Assembly: GCA_021792795.1 (NCBI GenBank)
Contig: JAJYUB010000002.1
Coordinates: 101,164 to 165,163 of the forward strand
Direction: 5' to 3'
DNA from: Acidobacteriota bacterium
GTDB taxonomy: Bacteria > Acidobacteriota > Terriglobia > Terriglobales > Acidobacteriaceae
Length of the DNA stretch: 64,000 nucleotides
Shown here: piece after piece, positions 1-8,592 of the stretch
Layout: every line of letters begins with the position of its first letter
Numbering within the stretch: the stretch's first letter is position 1
The notes under the pieces: generated by a model
Told to the model about the DNA's origin: nothing
Database searches by the model: none
Seen by the model: only the letters and a program-made list of their open reading frames with translations
Translations under genes and position numbers: made by a program

Positions 1-914
1 GCAGCTTTGCGCGGCTTGGAAATGACAGGGCGAGAACGCAACACGTCGTAGTCCTGTTTTGCGATGGCGCGCAGAATCTCCTGCCCGCCGCGGCTGAACA
101 ATGCAAGGTCGACAGCCAGCTCTTTGTCGACGCGACCGAGCAGCGCCATTCCCGAGGCAAATAATTCCTGCGTGTACGCGACCTCGTGTTCCATCAGCCT
201 GCGAAATTCCGGAGTAAAACACCGGTCCCGAATTTGCTCTTCACGGACGCCAAAACGCTCCATGTCCGCCAGCGGAAGATAGATCCGGTCCCGCAGATAA
301 TCCTCATGGACATCCTGCCAGAAGTTCGCCAGTTGCAATGCGGTGCAGGTGAAGTCCGAAAGCCTAAACAACTCCGGCTCGCGATGGCCGCAGGCATAAA
401 GAACCAGGCGCCCAACCGGATTGGCGGAATTGCGGCAATAGCCGAACACGTCCTGCATGGTGCGATACCGCGTGACCGTCTGGTCCTGGCGAAATGCAAC
501 CAGCAAGTCCGCAAACGGACCTTTTGGAATGTTGCACGCCCGGACCGTTTCCGCCAGAGCAACAAAAACAGGGTGACGCGTGACGCCGCGATAGCAGGCG
601 TCCAATTCGCCATTCCAGAAATCCAAGAGCGCCAGCGACTGCTGCGCGTCCCCCACCTCGTCTCCCAAATCGTCGGAGATGCGGCAGTAGGCGTAGATGC
701 TCTGAAAGTGCGGCCGTAGGCGCTTGGGCAAAAACCATGTGGCAACGTGAAAATTCTCGTAGTGCGATTCAGCCAACTTGCGGCAGTACGCCTGCGCTTC
801 GGCCAGGGTTGGCACATGCTCTGGCAAGCGATATTCCGCCGGAAGTTTTTTCCACGCTGCCTCCAGCGCCTGTTCGGAATTTCTGTCCGTTTGTTGCAGT
901 CCGCTAGCCATCAT
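1..914 (-). CDS. hpnC: Squalene synthase HpnC, partial (C-terminus beyond left edge)
   Basis: Trans-isoprenyl diphosphate synthase of the squalene/phytoene synthase fold. HpnC works with HpnD and HpnE to turn two farnesyl diphosphates into squalene for the hopene cyclase. The reading frame is open from the ATGATG at 914/911 to the window edge, about 304 codons. It shows HYENF near residue 51, the first Asp-rich motif DDLGDE at 81-86 and the second, DVHED, at 201-205. The HYENF-x-V-A-x-x-x-LP opening is typical of HpnC rather than HpnD. The start overlaps the stop of the upstream dehydrogenase, and a GAGGGA ribosome site precedes it. The gene is last in view of a hopanoid operon; hpnD and hpnE may lie to the left. 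Confidence 0.9.
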   Translation of the reverse strand, partial: MMASGLQQTDRNSEQALEAAWKKLPAEYRLPEHVPTLAEAQAYCRKLAESHYENFHVATWFLPKRLRPHFQSIYAYCRISDDLGDEVGDAQQSLALLDFWNGELDACYRGVTRHPVFVALAETVRACNIPKGPFADLLVAFRQDQTVTRYRTMQDVFGYCRNSANPVGRLVLYACGHREPELFRLSDFTCTALQLANFWQDVHEDYLRDRIYLPLADMERFGVREEQIRDRCFTPEFRRLMEHEVAYTQELFASGMALLGRVDKELAVDLALFSRGGQEILRAIAKQDYDVLRSRPVISKPRKA

Positions 915-2022
915 ACGGTCCCTCGCCGGGATGGATCGCAATTTTGATGTCGTTGCTTCGATGCAGAAACCGCCGGAAAACAGGGACCAGTTCCTCCAGG
1001 GGAGCGCTTCCGGTCAGGAACCTGCCGCTTTCGAAACCGCCGCTCGCAATCCAATCGAATGCCCGGCGGCATACGGACGGACGATGATGGAAGCTGGCGC
1101 GCAGCGTAAGGTCGTTATAATGCAGGCGATTGGTATCGAGCGCCACTTGGGTGCCCGCCGCGCATCCGCCAAAGAAATTGACCACTCCGCCTTTGCGCGC
1201 CATGTCCACGGCCCACTGCCAGGTCTCGGGCAACGCAACCGCTTCCACCACCGAGTCGGCGCCGCGGCCCTGCGGAGTCAGCGCGCGAACGGATGCGATC
1301 ACGTCGTCGGTCTTGGTGGTCTGCACAATGTGGCGAGCTCCAAACGAACGCGCCAGTTCCACCTGCTCCGGGTGCTTCACCACCGCAATCACGTCGGTGC
1401 CGTTGAGGGCGGCTGCGTGAATGAACATCAGTCCAATGGGCCCGGCGCCGATCACAACCATCTGGTCCCCCGGCTGGATGCCGGTCTCATCCATGCCGTG
1501 CAATACGCAGGCTAGCGGTTCTGTCAGCGCCGCATGCTCCAGCCGAATGGAGTCGGGAACGCGAAACGTATTTATCGCGACGATGCGCGCGGGAATTCGA
1601 AAATATTCGGCGTACGCGCCGTTGTTGAATATCAGGTCGTCACACAGATTTTCCTGTTGCCGCCGGCAGAAATAGCATTCGCCGCAGGGCGCGGAATTCA
1701 CCGCGACCACGCGGTCCCCTTCTCGAAACTTTGCAACTCCAGCTCCGACCTGTGAAACGACCCCCGCCATCTCATGGCCAAAGGGAGCGGGCGGCCGCAG
1801 CATTTTTTTGTGGTACCCTCGGCGAAATACTTTCAGGTCGGTCCCGCAAGTCAGGGCGGCGGCCACGCGGACAACGATCTCCCCTGCTCCTGCTTCGGGT
1901 ACTGGCAGCCTCTCAATCCGGACATCTTCTTTGCCGTACAAAACGGCGGCGTTCATTTCAGCGGCCATATCGATAGTTTCGCAGAATGCATCGTGGGTCG
2001 ATCGACTTGTGGTTTCTTTCAT
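904..2022 (-). CDS. Zinc-dependent MDR alcohol dehydrogenase in hopanoid operon (second of two)
   Basis: Medium-chain dehydrogenase/reductase of the sorbitol/threonine dehydrogenase type, 372 aa. Visible are the catalytic-zinc region CGTDL followed by GHEMAG, the structural-zinc lobe CGECYFC...C, and the Rossmann glycine motif GAGPIG. It probably oxidises or reduces a secondary alcohol/carbonyl pair with NAD(P). It lies 28 bp after another MDR gene and overlaps hpnC, so it is part of the hopanoid operon. The substrate cannot be read from the sequence. A role in side-chain tailoring, such as reduction of ribosylhopane, is inferred from position only. An internal Met at about residue 23 is an alternative start. 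Confidence 0.85.
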   Translation of the reverse strand: MKETTSRSTHDAFCETIDMAAEMNAAVLYGKEDVRIERLPVPEAGAGEIVVRVAAALTCGTDLKVFRRGYHKKMLRPPAPFGHEMAGVVSQVGAGVAKFREGDRVVAVNSAPCGECYFCRRQQENLCDDLIFNNGAYAEYFRIPARIVAINTFRVPDSIRLEHAALTEPLACVLHGMDETGIQPGDQMVVIGAGPIGLMFIHAAALNGTDVIAVVKHPEQVELARSFGARHIVQTTKTDDVIASVRALTPQGRGADSVVEAVALPETWQWAVDMARKGGVVNFFGGCAAGTQVALDTNRLHYNDLTLRASFHHRPSVCRRAFDWIASGGFESGRFLTGSAPLEELVPVFRRFLHRSNDIKIAIHPGEGPYDG

Positions 2023-2050
2023 CTTTAGACATCAGGGAACGTGGAGACGA

Positions 2051-3154
2051 TTACGGTTGAATCACAACTTTCATCGAATCCGGTTTCGGTTCCGATGCGA
2101 ACGCAATGGCCTCCGCCGCCTGTTCCAGCGGAAAGGTGTGGGAGATCAAACGGGTCAAATCGAAGCGATCTGGATAACCGTCCAGGACCAATTGCGAAGC
2201 TTGCTGCAAAACGTCCGCGGAAGAACTGTAAGACCCGATCAGAGATTTTTCGTCCATGCATATCGCGGCCGGATCGATCACAACTTCGCTGTGCTGCGTG
2301 GCGGCAAACAACAGCACGCGGCCGCCAAAACGGACCGCGTCCATCGCGGGGCGGATCAGCGCATTGCCGCCCACCGCGACAATCGCAACATCCGCGCCGC
2401 GCCCTTCCGTGTGTTCCTTCACGATGGCGCTGGGGTCCTGCTTGTCGGCATAGATCGGGTGGTGCAGATCGAATTGCGCCGCAGCTTCGTGGCGCGAAGC
2501 ATACAGGTCGGAAGTCAGCACTGTCGCGCCCGTCTGCCGGGCCAGTGCGGCCAGTAAAATCCCGATCGGTCCTTGTCCGATCACCAGCACGGTCTCATCG
2601 GCTGCAAGACGCAGGTTGTGGATCGCCTTATAGCAGGTATTCACGGGCTCAATCCACAGCGCCTGTTCAAACGGAACATGGTCCGGAATGCGCACCAGGC
2701 CGCGTTCCACAATCCAGTCCATCACGCGGATGTATTCCGCGAAGCCGCCGCCCGCGGGTTCAAATCCAGCCGTGCATCCCACGCGTTTATAGCTCTCGCA
2801 TTGGGAGAAAGTTTTTTTCCTACAGTAATAACAGCCCTTCCCGCATGGAATGTGATGAAAAGCCATGACCCGGTCGCCGACCCTCCAGCCGCTCACCTTA
2901 TCGCCGACGGCTGCAATCGTTCCCGCCATTTCGTGGCCGAAAATCCTTGGAGCGGAGTGCGAACCGCTATGGATCTTTTTCAGGTCAGTGCCGCAAATCC
3001 CGCAGCTATGAATCCGGACCAGAACTTCGCCCGGACCAATGGTTGGAACAGGTACGCTTTCCACGCGAACGTCGTTGACGCCGCGATAGATGGCAGCCCG
3101 CATGGTTGCGGGCACGACATGACTTGAAGAATTGTATGGTTTCACTCTTTCCAT
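2051..3154 (-). CDS. Zinc-dependent MDR alcohol dehydrogenase in hopanoid operon (first of two)
   Basis: Medium-chain zinc dehydrogenase, 367 aa from the chosen ATG. It shows CGICGTDL and GHEMAG for the catalytic zinc, a structural-zinc loop with CGKGCYYC and a fourth Cys, and the nucleotide-binding GQGPIG. The start at 3154 was chosen because it lies one base after the stop of the nucleosidase gene; a longer in-frame extension would run back into that gene. Its sequence is clearly different from the neighbouring MDR gene, so the pair is not a recent tandem duplication. Function in hopanoid side-chain chemistry is inferred from operon context. Confidence 0.85.
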   Translation of the reverse strand: MERVKPYNSSSHVVPATMRAAIYRGVNDVRVESVPVPTIGPGEVLVRIHSCGICGTDLKKIHSGSHSAPRIFGHEMAGTIAAVGDKVSGWRVGDRVMAFHHIPCGKGCYYCRKKTFSQCESYKRVGCTAGFEPAGGGFAEYIRVMDWIVERGLVRIPDHVPFEQALWIEPVNTCYKAIHNLRLAADETVLVIGQGPIGILLAALARQTGATVLTSDLYASRHEAAAQFDLHHPIYADKQDPSAIVKEHTEGRGADVAIVAVGGNALIRPAMDAVRFGGRVLLFAATQHSEVVIDPAAICMDEKSLIGSYSSSADVLQQASQLVLDGYPDRFDLTRLISHTFPLEQAAEAIAFASEPKPDSMKVVIQP

Positions 3155-3155
3155 T

Positions 3156-3833
3156 TTATTCCGCTTGCTCGATAATCTGGCGCAAGGCTCGCGCAATCAG
3201 CCGCGATGCCTGCGCAGACTGTTTTCCCAGCCTGAACGTGGTCGGAATCAGCCATGGGTGCAATGCTACATAAATCGCAAACGAGCTGCCGCGAAATCCG
3301 CCCTGCTCGTCGGTAAAACGACCAAAATCCGGCAGATTGTCGTCGACCCGGTCGCTGATGGCGCGAAGCGCGCGAAATGGCAGATGGCGCATTTTCGCCA
3401 GCCGCGCAACCGTGGCCGTCTCCATATCGGCCAGGTCCGCATTCCAACGGGCAGCCAGCGCCAGCTTTTCATCGCGCCCAACCGCATGGTCCGTCGTCAC
3501 CAAGGTCCCATCTCCATCGCTGCATTCAAATCGCTCTCCGGTCCGATCGTCGATGATCGTCGCCGGCCAATGGACCCTGTCGACGGCCATCCCAGCGCGC
3601 AATGCCCCAGCATATCCTACGGAAATGATCGAGTCGATTCGTCCTCTGGACGACGCCAACTCCAGCGCGCGCGCCGCCCGCTTGCCGCCCATGCCCGCGC
3701 ACGCCACAATCGCGCCATCGCACTCCCAGACGCTCGTGCCTTCACGGCGCGAGACGTTGCTTACAGGCCAGTCACGCACCAGCGGCGCTACTTCGCGCGG
3801 CAGCGCGGCAAGGATTGCGACCCGTGGGTTCAT
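3156..3833 (-). CDS. hpnG: Hopanoid-associated nucleoside phosphorylase HpnG
   Basis: Phosphorylase/nucleosidase of the PNP/UDP/MTAN fold, 225 aa. HpnG removes adenine from adenosylhopane to give (phospho)ribosylhopane. The N-terminus RVAILAALPREVAPLVR, the SVGYAGAL strand, the DMETA motif and the AISDRVDD segment match the family's substrate-binding core. The start at 3833 gives the ATGA overlap with hpnA; a longer start would lie inside hpnA. It directly follows hpnA and is two genes downstream of hpnH, whose product makes its substrate. Confidence 0.85.
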   Translation of the reverse strand: MNPRVAILAALPREVAPLVRDWPVSNVSRREGTSVWECDGAIVACAGMGGKRAARALELASSRGRIDSIISVGYAGALRAGMAVDRVHWPATIIDDRTGERFECSDGDGTLVTTDHAVGRDEKLALAARWNADLADMETATVARLAKMRHLPFRALRAISDRVDDNLPDFGRFTDEQGGFRGSSFAIYVALHPWLIPTTFRLGKQSAQASRLIARALRQIIEQAE

Positions 3834-4825
3834 GACTTGGGCGCGTACCCGTGGACGCGAAACCAATCGATGGCGGCGCGCAACGCAGAGTCCACCGGAA
3901 GCGCCTGATGGCCCAAATCCCGCTCCGCCTTCGCGGAACTGGCAAACATTTTCTTCTTTCCCATTCGCACCGCTTCCACCGTGGCACGCGGTTCACGCCC
4001 GAGAATGCGGCCGGTGATCCATTCATCGAAGAATGCAAACGTCATGGCGACAAAATGCGGCACCCGCATGGTCGGCGACGGCAGCCCTGTCATCGCCGCC
4101 ATGCGGTCCAGAATCTGTTTCAGGGTAAGATTCTCTCCGCCCAGAATGTACCGTTCTCCCGGCGTCCCACGCTCCAGTGCGGCCACGTGCATGTCCGCGA
4201 TCCGCTCAACGTCCACCAGATTCAGGCCCGTGTCCACATACGCCGGAAATTTCCGATTGAGAAAATCCACGACGATGCGACCCGTGGGAGTGGGTTTCGC
4301 GTCATTCGCCCCAATCGGCGTGGTTGGGTTCAGAATCACGACATGCTGGCCGAGACGGGCGGCCTCGATCGCCTCGAGTTCGGCAAGAAACTTAGACCGC
4401 TTGTAGGGGCCGATCATGTTCTCGATCGATACCGGCGTTTCCTCATCGACGACGCTGCCGTCGGAGCGAAATCCCATGGTCGCTACGCTGGAGGTGTAAA
4501 CGACGCGACCGACGCCTGTTTCCCGCGCCAGCCGCAGCAACGCCCGCGTCCCCTCAACGTTGGCCGCATACATCGTCTTTGGATCGGGCACCCACAGCCG
4601 GTAATCCGCCGCAACATGGACCAGCGCATCGCAACCGGAAATCGCGCCGCGCAGGTCCTCAGGCTGAAGCAGGTCGCCTGTCACCAACTCCGCATTCAGT
4701 CCTTCCAGATGTTCCGTGCGGCTGTTTTTTCGCGCCAGCAGACGCAACTCCGCGCCTGCTGCGTACAGCGACTGGGCAACATGGCTCCCGACAAATCCAG
4801 TGGCTCCGGTGAGGAAGATGCGCAT
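3830..4825 (-). CDS. hpnA: Hopanoid-associated sugar epimerase HpnA
   Basis: Extended short-chain dehydrogenase, 331 aa. The N-terminal Rossmann motif is TGATGFVGSHV and the active-site YKRSK gives the YxxxK pair, with VVYTSSVATMG supplying the upstream Ser/Thr. This is the NAD-dependent epimerase/dehydratase family found in hopanoid clusters as HpnA. Its exact reaction is not settled in the literature I know. The gene lies 42 bp after the small beta-rich protein and overlaps hpnG by four bases. Confidence 0.88.
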   Translation of the reverse strand: MRIFLTGATGFVGSHVAQSLYAAGAELRLLARKNSRTEHLEGLNAELVTGDLLQPEDLRGAISGCDALVHVAADYRLWVPDPKTMYAANVEGTRALLRLARETGVGRVVYTSSVATMGFRSDGSVVDEETPVSIENMIGPYKRSKFLAELEAIEAARLGQHVVILNPTTPIGANDAKPTPTGRIVVDFLNRKFPAYVDTGLNLVDVERIADMHVAALERGTPGERYILGGENLTLKQILDRMAAMTGLPSPTMRVPHFVAMTFAFFDEWITGRILGREPRATVEAVRMGKKKMFASSAKAERDLGHQALPVDSALRAAIDWFRVHGYAPKS

Positions 4826-4867
4826 ACGAAGGGGACAACAAGGTTGGATGAATCTGATGCGGCTGGT

Positions 4868-5293
4868 CTAGTCCAGCGCTTCCGCCTGGATGCCGATGTT
4901 TTTCTCCCCGGCGGCCTTCTTTTCCCAATATCGCTGCACCCACGCTTCCCAGCTCTTGCCCGCCGCGGAATCGCGTCCGGTAAAGGCCAGACCGGCAATT
5001 TCAGAGTACGGGACTGACACACGCTCCGAAGTATCTTTCGGCATGATGCGAACAATCGCGCGGTGCAGCACGGGGGCGGGCCGTCGATCGAAGATGTACC
5101 CCTCGATGCGCACCCCGGTCTTCAGCGTAATGGTCACATCGCCGCGATAGTCGAAGGCCTGCTCCAGCGCTTCCCGAGTTTCTTCCTCGGTGGCCATGGG
5201 TGGAATCCATCCTTCCAGCACTTCGTGTTCCGTCCCCGGCGCAACTTCCATCGTGTCCGGACTGGAAAGCGGCCCGGCCGCAGGTTGGGTCAT
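4868..5293 (-). CDS. Small beta-rich protein of unknown function in hopanoid operon
   Basis: A 141-aa protein I do not recognise by name. After a flexible N-terminus (about 45 residues) comes a predicted beta-strand series: a FDYRGDVTITLKTG strand-turn-strand, an EGYIFDRR strand, then VRIMPKD and VSVPYSEIAGLAFTGRD. This resembles a small Sm/SH3-like barrel. A basic and aromatic tail (WEAWVQRYWEKK) follows. There are no membrane segments, signal peptide or cysteines. It overlaps hpnH by four bases (ATGA), so it is probably translationally coupled to that radical SAM enzyme and may assist it. That role is inference. Confidence 0.75.
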   Translation of the reverse strand: MTQPAAGPLSSPDTMEVAPGTEHEVLEGWIPPMATEEETREALEQAFDYRGDVTITLKTGVRIEGYIFDRRPAPVLHRAIVRIMPKDTSERVSVPYSEIAGLAFTGRDSAAGKSWEAWVQRYWEKKAAGEKNIGIQAEALD

Positions 5294-6414
5294 ACGCGCG
5301 TTTCCTCCAGCGAAGTCTGCGGCACATCAATTTTCACCAAAGGGTTCTTCGCGTGGACCGGCTTCACCGGCTGGTTCAGCAGGTCGAGCGCTCCGCGATC
5401 CGGATATAACGTCATGGTCGCCTTTGCTGTCGCCCACAGACCTTTCAGGGAGCCGAAGGTAAAGTTCACGCCGGAGGCTTCATAGCCGGAGTGAACCATG
5501 CAATTCGCGCACTTGGGATTGCCGGACTCAGTCCCGTAATGCGCCCACTCCGTCGCTTCCATCAACTCGGCGAAACTGTCCGCATAGCCGTCCTGCAACA
5601 GATAACACGGTTTTTGCCAGCCAAAGATGTTGTAAGTCGGCATGCCCCATGGAGTGCAGGTAAAATCGCGCTTGCCCATCAGGAATTCCATGTACATGGG
5701 CGACGCGTTGAAACGCCAGCTCTTCTTGCGGTTCGCAAGGATGGCGCGAAACAGCCGCCGGGAACGCGCCCTGCCCAGAAAATGCTTTTGGTCCGGGGCC
5801 TTATCGTAGGTGTATCCGGGCGCCACCATCATGGATTCGACGCCAACCTGCATCATCTCGTCGAAGAAGGCGCGCACGCTGTTAGGATCGGCCCCGTCAA
5901 ACAAAGTTGTATTGGTCGTCACGCGAAAACCCTTGGAAACCGCCTCGCGAATTCCCTCGATCGCCTTGTCGTATCCGCCTTCCAGGCAAACGGAAAAGTC
6001 ATGATGCTCGCGCTGCCCATCCATATGCACAGAGAAAGAGAGGTATTTACTTGGCTTGAACAAGTGCAGCTTCTCTTTCAGCAGCAGCGCATTGGTGCAT
6101 AGATAGATATATTTCTTTCTTGCAACCAGACCTTCAACAATCTCCCCTATATGCGGATGGAGAAGAGGTTCTCCGCCAGGGATAGAGACCATTGGGGCCC
6201 CGCATTCCTCCGCCGCGCGAAAGCATTCTTCCGGCGTCAATTGCTTTTTCAGGATGTGCGCGGGATATTGAATTTTCCCGCAGCCGGCGCAGGCCAGGTT
6301 GCAGCGAAACAGCGGCTCCAGCATCAGGACCAACGGATAGCGTTTGCGGCCACTCCAGCGCTGGCGCAACACATAGGTTGCCACCGTCCACATTTGTGAG
6401 ATTGGCACAGCCAT
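5290..6414 (-). CDS. hpnH: Radical SAM adenosyl-hopene transferase HpnH
   Basis: Radical SAM enzyme, 374 aa, that adds the 5'-deoxyadenosyl group to diploptene, the first step of C35 hopanoid side-chain formation. The iron-sulfur motif CxxxCxxC is at C38, C42 and C45, followed by GGEPLLHP for SAM binding. The C-terminal part has further cysteines (CTPWG, CYLL, CANCMVHSGYEA) typical of HpnH. It sits downstream of the cyclase gene after about 80 bp and is coupled to the small gene that follows. It is the strongest marker that this cluster makes extended hopanoids. Confidence 0.93.
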   Translation of the reverse strand: MAVPISQMWTVATYVLRQRWSGRKRYPLVLMLEPLFRCNLACAGCGKIQYPAHILKKQLTPEECFRAAEECGAPMVSIPGGEPLLHPHIGEIVEGLVARKKYIYLCTNALLLKEKLHLFKPSKYLSFSVHMDGQREHHDFSVCLEGGYDKAIEGIREAVSKGFRVTTNTTLFDGADPNSVRAFFDEMMQVGVESMMVAPGYTYDKAPDQKHFLGRARSRRLFRAILANRKKSWRFNASPMYMEFLMGKRDFTCTPWGMPTYNIFGWQKPCYLLQDGYADSFAELMEATEWAHYGTESGNPKCANCMVHSGYEASGVNFTFGSLKGLWATAKATMTLYPDRGALDLLNQPVKPVHAKNPLVKIDVPQTSLEETRV

Positions 6415-6497
6415 TCAGGTTCTCCTTCTTGCTTCGGTTCTATTCTGTTCCAGCGTCCGATGCGACCGTCACGATAGGCAATACAATAAGCGTTCCG

Positions 6498-8489
6498 TCA
6501 GATTTTGGTTCCCATGCTCTCCGCTTGCTTGGCTCTGCGATACGTCGTAAGCGCAAGCAGCGGAAAATAGTTGCGGTACATGTGGTACGACAAATAAAAA
6601 ACCCGCGGAAATCCGGTGCCGGTGTACTGGTCCTCTACCCAGGAACCATCCGCTTGCTGGCGCTGCAGCAACCAGCGGATTCCCTTTGCGACCGAATCGC
6701 TGCGGATATCTCCGGCGGCCAATAACCCCAGAATCGCCCACGCGGTTTGCGAAGCGGTGCTGACGCCGATGCCGCGCACGGTCGGGTCATCGTAGCTGGC
6801 GCAGCTTTCACCCCAACCCCCATCGGCATTCTGCACCATGCGAATCCATTCGGCCGCCTGCTGAATCTGCGGTTCGTGGTTCCATACGCCCATCGCCTCC
6901 AACCCGCGCAACGCCAGGAACGTGCCGTACAAATAATTGACGCCCCAACGCCCGAACCAGCTTCCGTCCGGCTCCTGCTCGCGATATATAAACTGGATTG
7001 CCTTCCGCACCCGCGGGTCCTGTGGCGCGACACCGTAGCTGGCGAGCATTTCCAGAATGCGCCCGGTAATGTCGACCGTCGGCGGATCCAGCATGGCATT
7101 ATGGTCCGCGAAAGGAATGCTCTGGAAAATCATCTTGGTATTGTCTTTGTCGAAGCTGGCCCAGCCGCCGCTCTTGCACTGCATCGCCCATATCCATTGG
7201 ATGGCCCGCTGGGTCACCTCGTACTGATATCGTTCGCGAGGATTTTCCACCTTGCTCAACGCCAGCAGCACCTGCGCGGAATCGTCGATGTCCGGGTAGA
7301 ACTCGTTGTTGAACTCAAAATACCAGCCGCCGGGCTCGACATGGGGCGCCTTCACCGACCAGTCCCCCTTGTGTCGGACCTCCTTCGACAACATCCAGTC
7401 GGCCGCCTGCAACAGGCGAGGGTCGCTGCTGGCAACGCCGGCTTCTCCCAGAGCGAACATCGCGTACGCTGTGTCCCATACCGGCGACTTGCAGGGCTGC
7501 ATGCGAAAAGCAGGCTCGCTCGCTCCCGGAACACCAGGCTCTTCGATCCCTAGCTTTTCAAACTCATCCAGCGCCCGAATCACCTGCGGGTCGTCAAGCG
7601 AATACCCTTGGCAACGCAGAGCGATGGCGCTGTTCAAAATTCCTGGATAGATCGCTCCCAGGCCATCGGACATTTCCATGCGTTCAAGAATCCACCTCTC
7701 TGCCTTCTTCAGTGCAATCGCGCGCAAGGGTCGCACATGGATGCGTTCCAGCCAATGTGTCAACCGGTCGCAAATAAGAAAGAAGTTGCGCCAACCGAAA
7801 ATCTGTTTGTCCCAGCGCAGGTGCAGATTGGCATGCTCGCGCCCGCCCACAAACAACTCGTCGATTCCATGCTCCGCCGGGATCTTCTTGAACGGCTTCT
7901 TCGCATACGCAATCGACAACGGCACCAGAATGGCCCGCGACCAGGAGGAAATCTCGTACAAATTGAAGTAAAACCACCGGGGGAACAGGACGATCTCCGG
8001 CGGAATTGCCGGGACAGCGTTGTAGTCGTACTGGCCGAAGAAGCACAAATACAGCTTTGTATACGTGTTGACCTCGGTCGCGCCGCCGTTGGCCAGGATC
8101 CAGTCGCGCACCTTCATCAGCAGCGGATCGCTCGCCGACCATCCCATCAACTTCAGCGCAAAATATGCCTTGACCGAAGCGCTGATGTTGGACGGACCTC
8201 CTGTATACGTGCTCCATCCGCCATCTTCGTTCTGATGCCGCAAAATCTCCGTGATGGCTCGCCGCATCCGGCCCTCATCGCCGGTGCCAAGCAGCGTGTG
8301 CAACATGATGTAGTCGGACTCCAGGGTCGTGTCCGCTTCCAGCTCGCCGCACCAGTAGCCGTCTGGATGCTGCTGCGAAAGAAGCAGTCCGCGCGAGGAA
8401 TCGATCGCTTGCTCGACCTCATCCAGCCCGGCATCGAGCCTTCCGAATCGGACCGTGGCGACCTGTTTCCCCTGGTGAACTGTGGTCAT
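6498..8489 (-). CDS. shc: Squalene-hopene cyclase
   Basis: Class II terpene cyclase, about 663 aa, that folds squalene into hopene/hopanol at the membrane. The proton-donor motif is DIDDSA at about 400-405 (canonical DxDDTA). QW repeats are visible near the N-terminus (QQHPDGYW, QNEDGGW) and the C-terminus (QEPDGSW, QNADGGWGE, QQADGSW). The start at 8489 was chosen because a longer frame would enter ispH. The length is normal for the family. Confidence 0.95.
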   Translation of the reverse strand: MTTVHQGKQVATVRFGRLDAGLDEVEQAIDSSRGLLLSQQHPDGYWCGELEADTTLESDYIMLHTLLGTGDEGRMRRAITEILRHQNEDGGWSTYTGGPSNISASVKAYFALKLMGWSASDPLLMKVRDWILANGGATEVNTYTKLYLCFFGQYDYNAVPAIPPEIVLFPRWFYFNLYEISSWSRAILVPLSIAYAKKPFKKIPAEHGIDELFVGGREHANLHLRWDKQIFGWRNFFLICDRLTHWLERIHVRPLRAIALKKAERWILERMEMSDGLGAIYPGILNSAIALRCQGYSLDDPQVIRALDEFEKLGIEEPGVPGASEPAFRMQPCKSPVWDTAYAMFALGEAGVASSDPRLLQAADWMLSKEVRHKGDWSVKAPHVEPGGWYFEFNNEFYPDIDDSAQVLLALSKVENPRERYQYEVTQRAIQWIWAMQCKSGGWASFDKDNTKMIFQSIPFADHNAMLDPPTVDITGRILEMLASYGVAPQDPRVRKAIQFIYREQEPDGSWFGRWGVNYLYGTFLALRGLEAMGVWNHEPQIQQAAEWIRMVQNADGGWGESCASYDDPTVRGIGVSTASQTAWAILGLLAAGDIRSDSVAKGIRWLLQRQQADGSWVEDQYTGTGFPRVFYLSYHMYRNYFPLLALTTYRRAKQAESMGTKI

Positions 8490-8592
8490 AAGTGTCGACA
8501 AAAGAATTTCTTTCGTTCGCTGGGTGCAATTCGCTCGAAAATAAACATTCGGGCCACCGGCCCGAAAACAATTGCAAACCTGCTCCGGTTGT

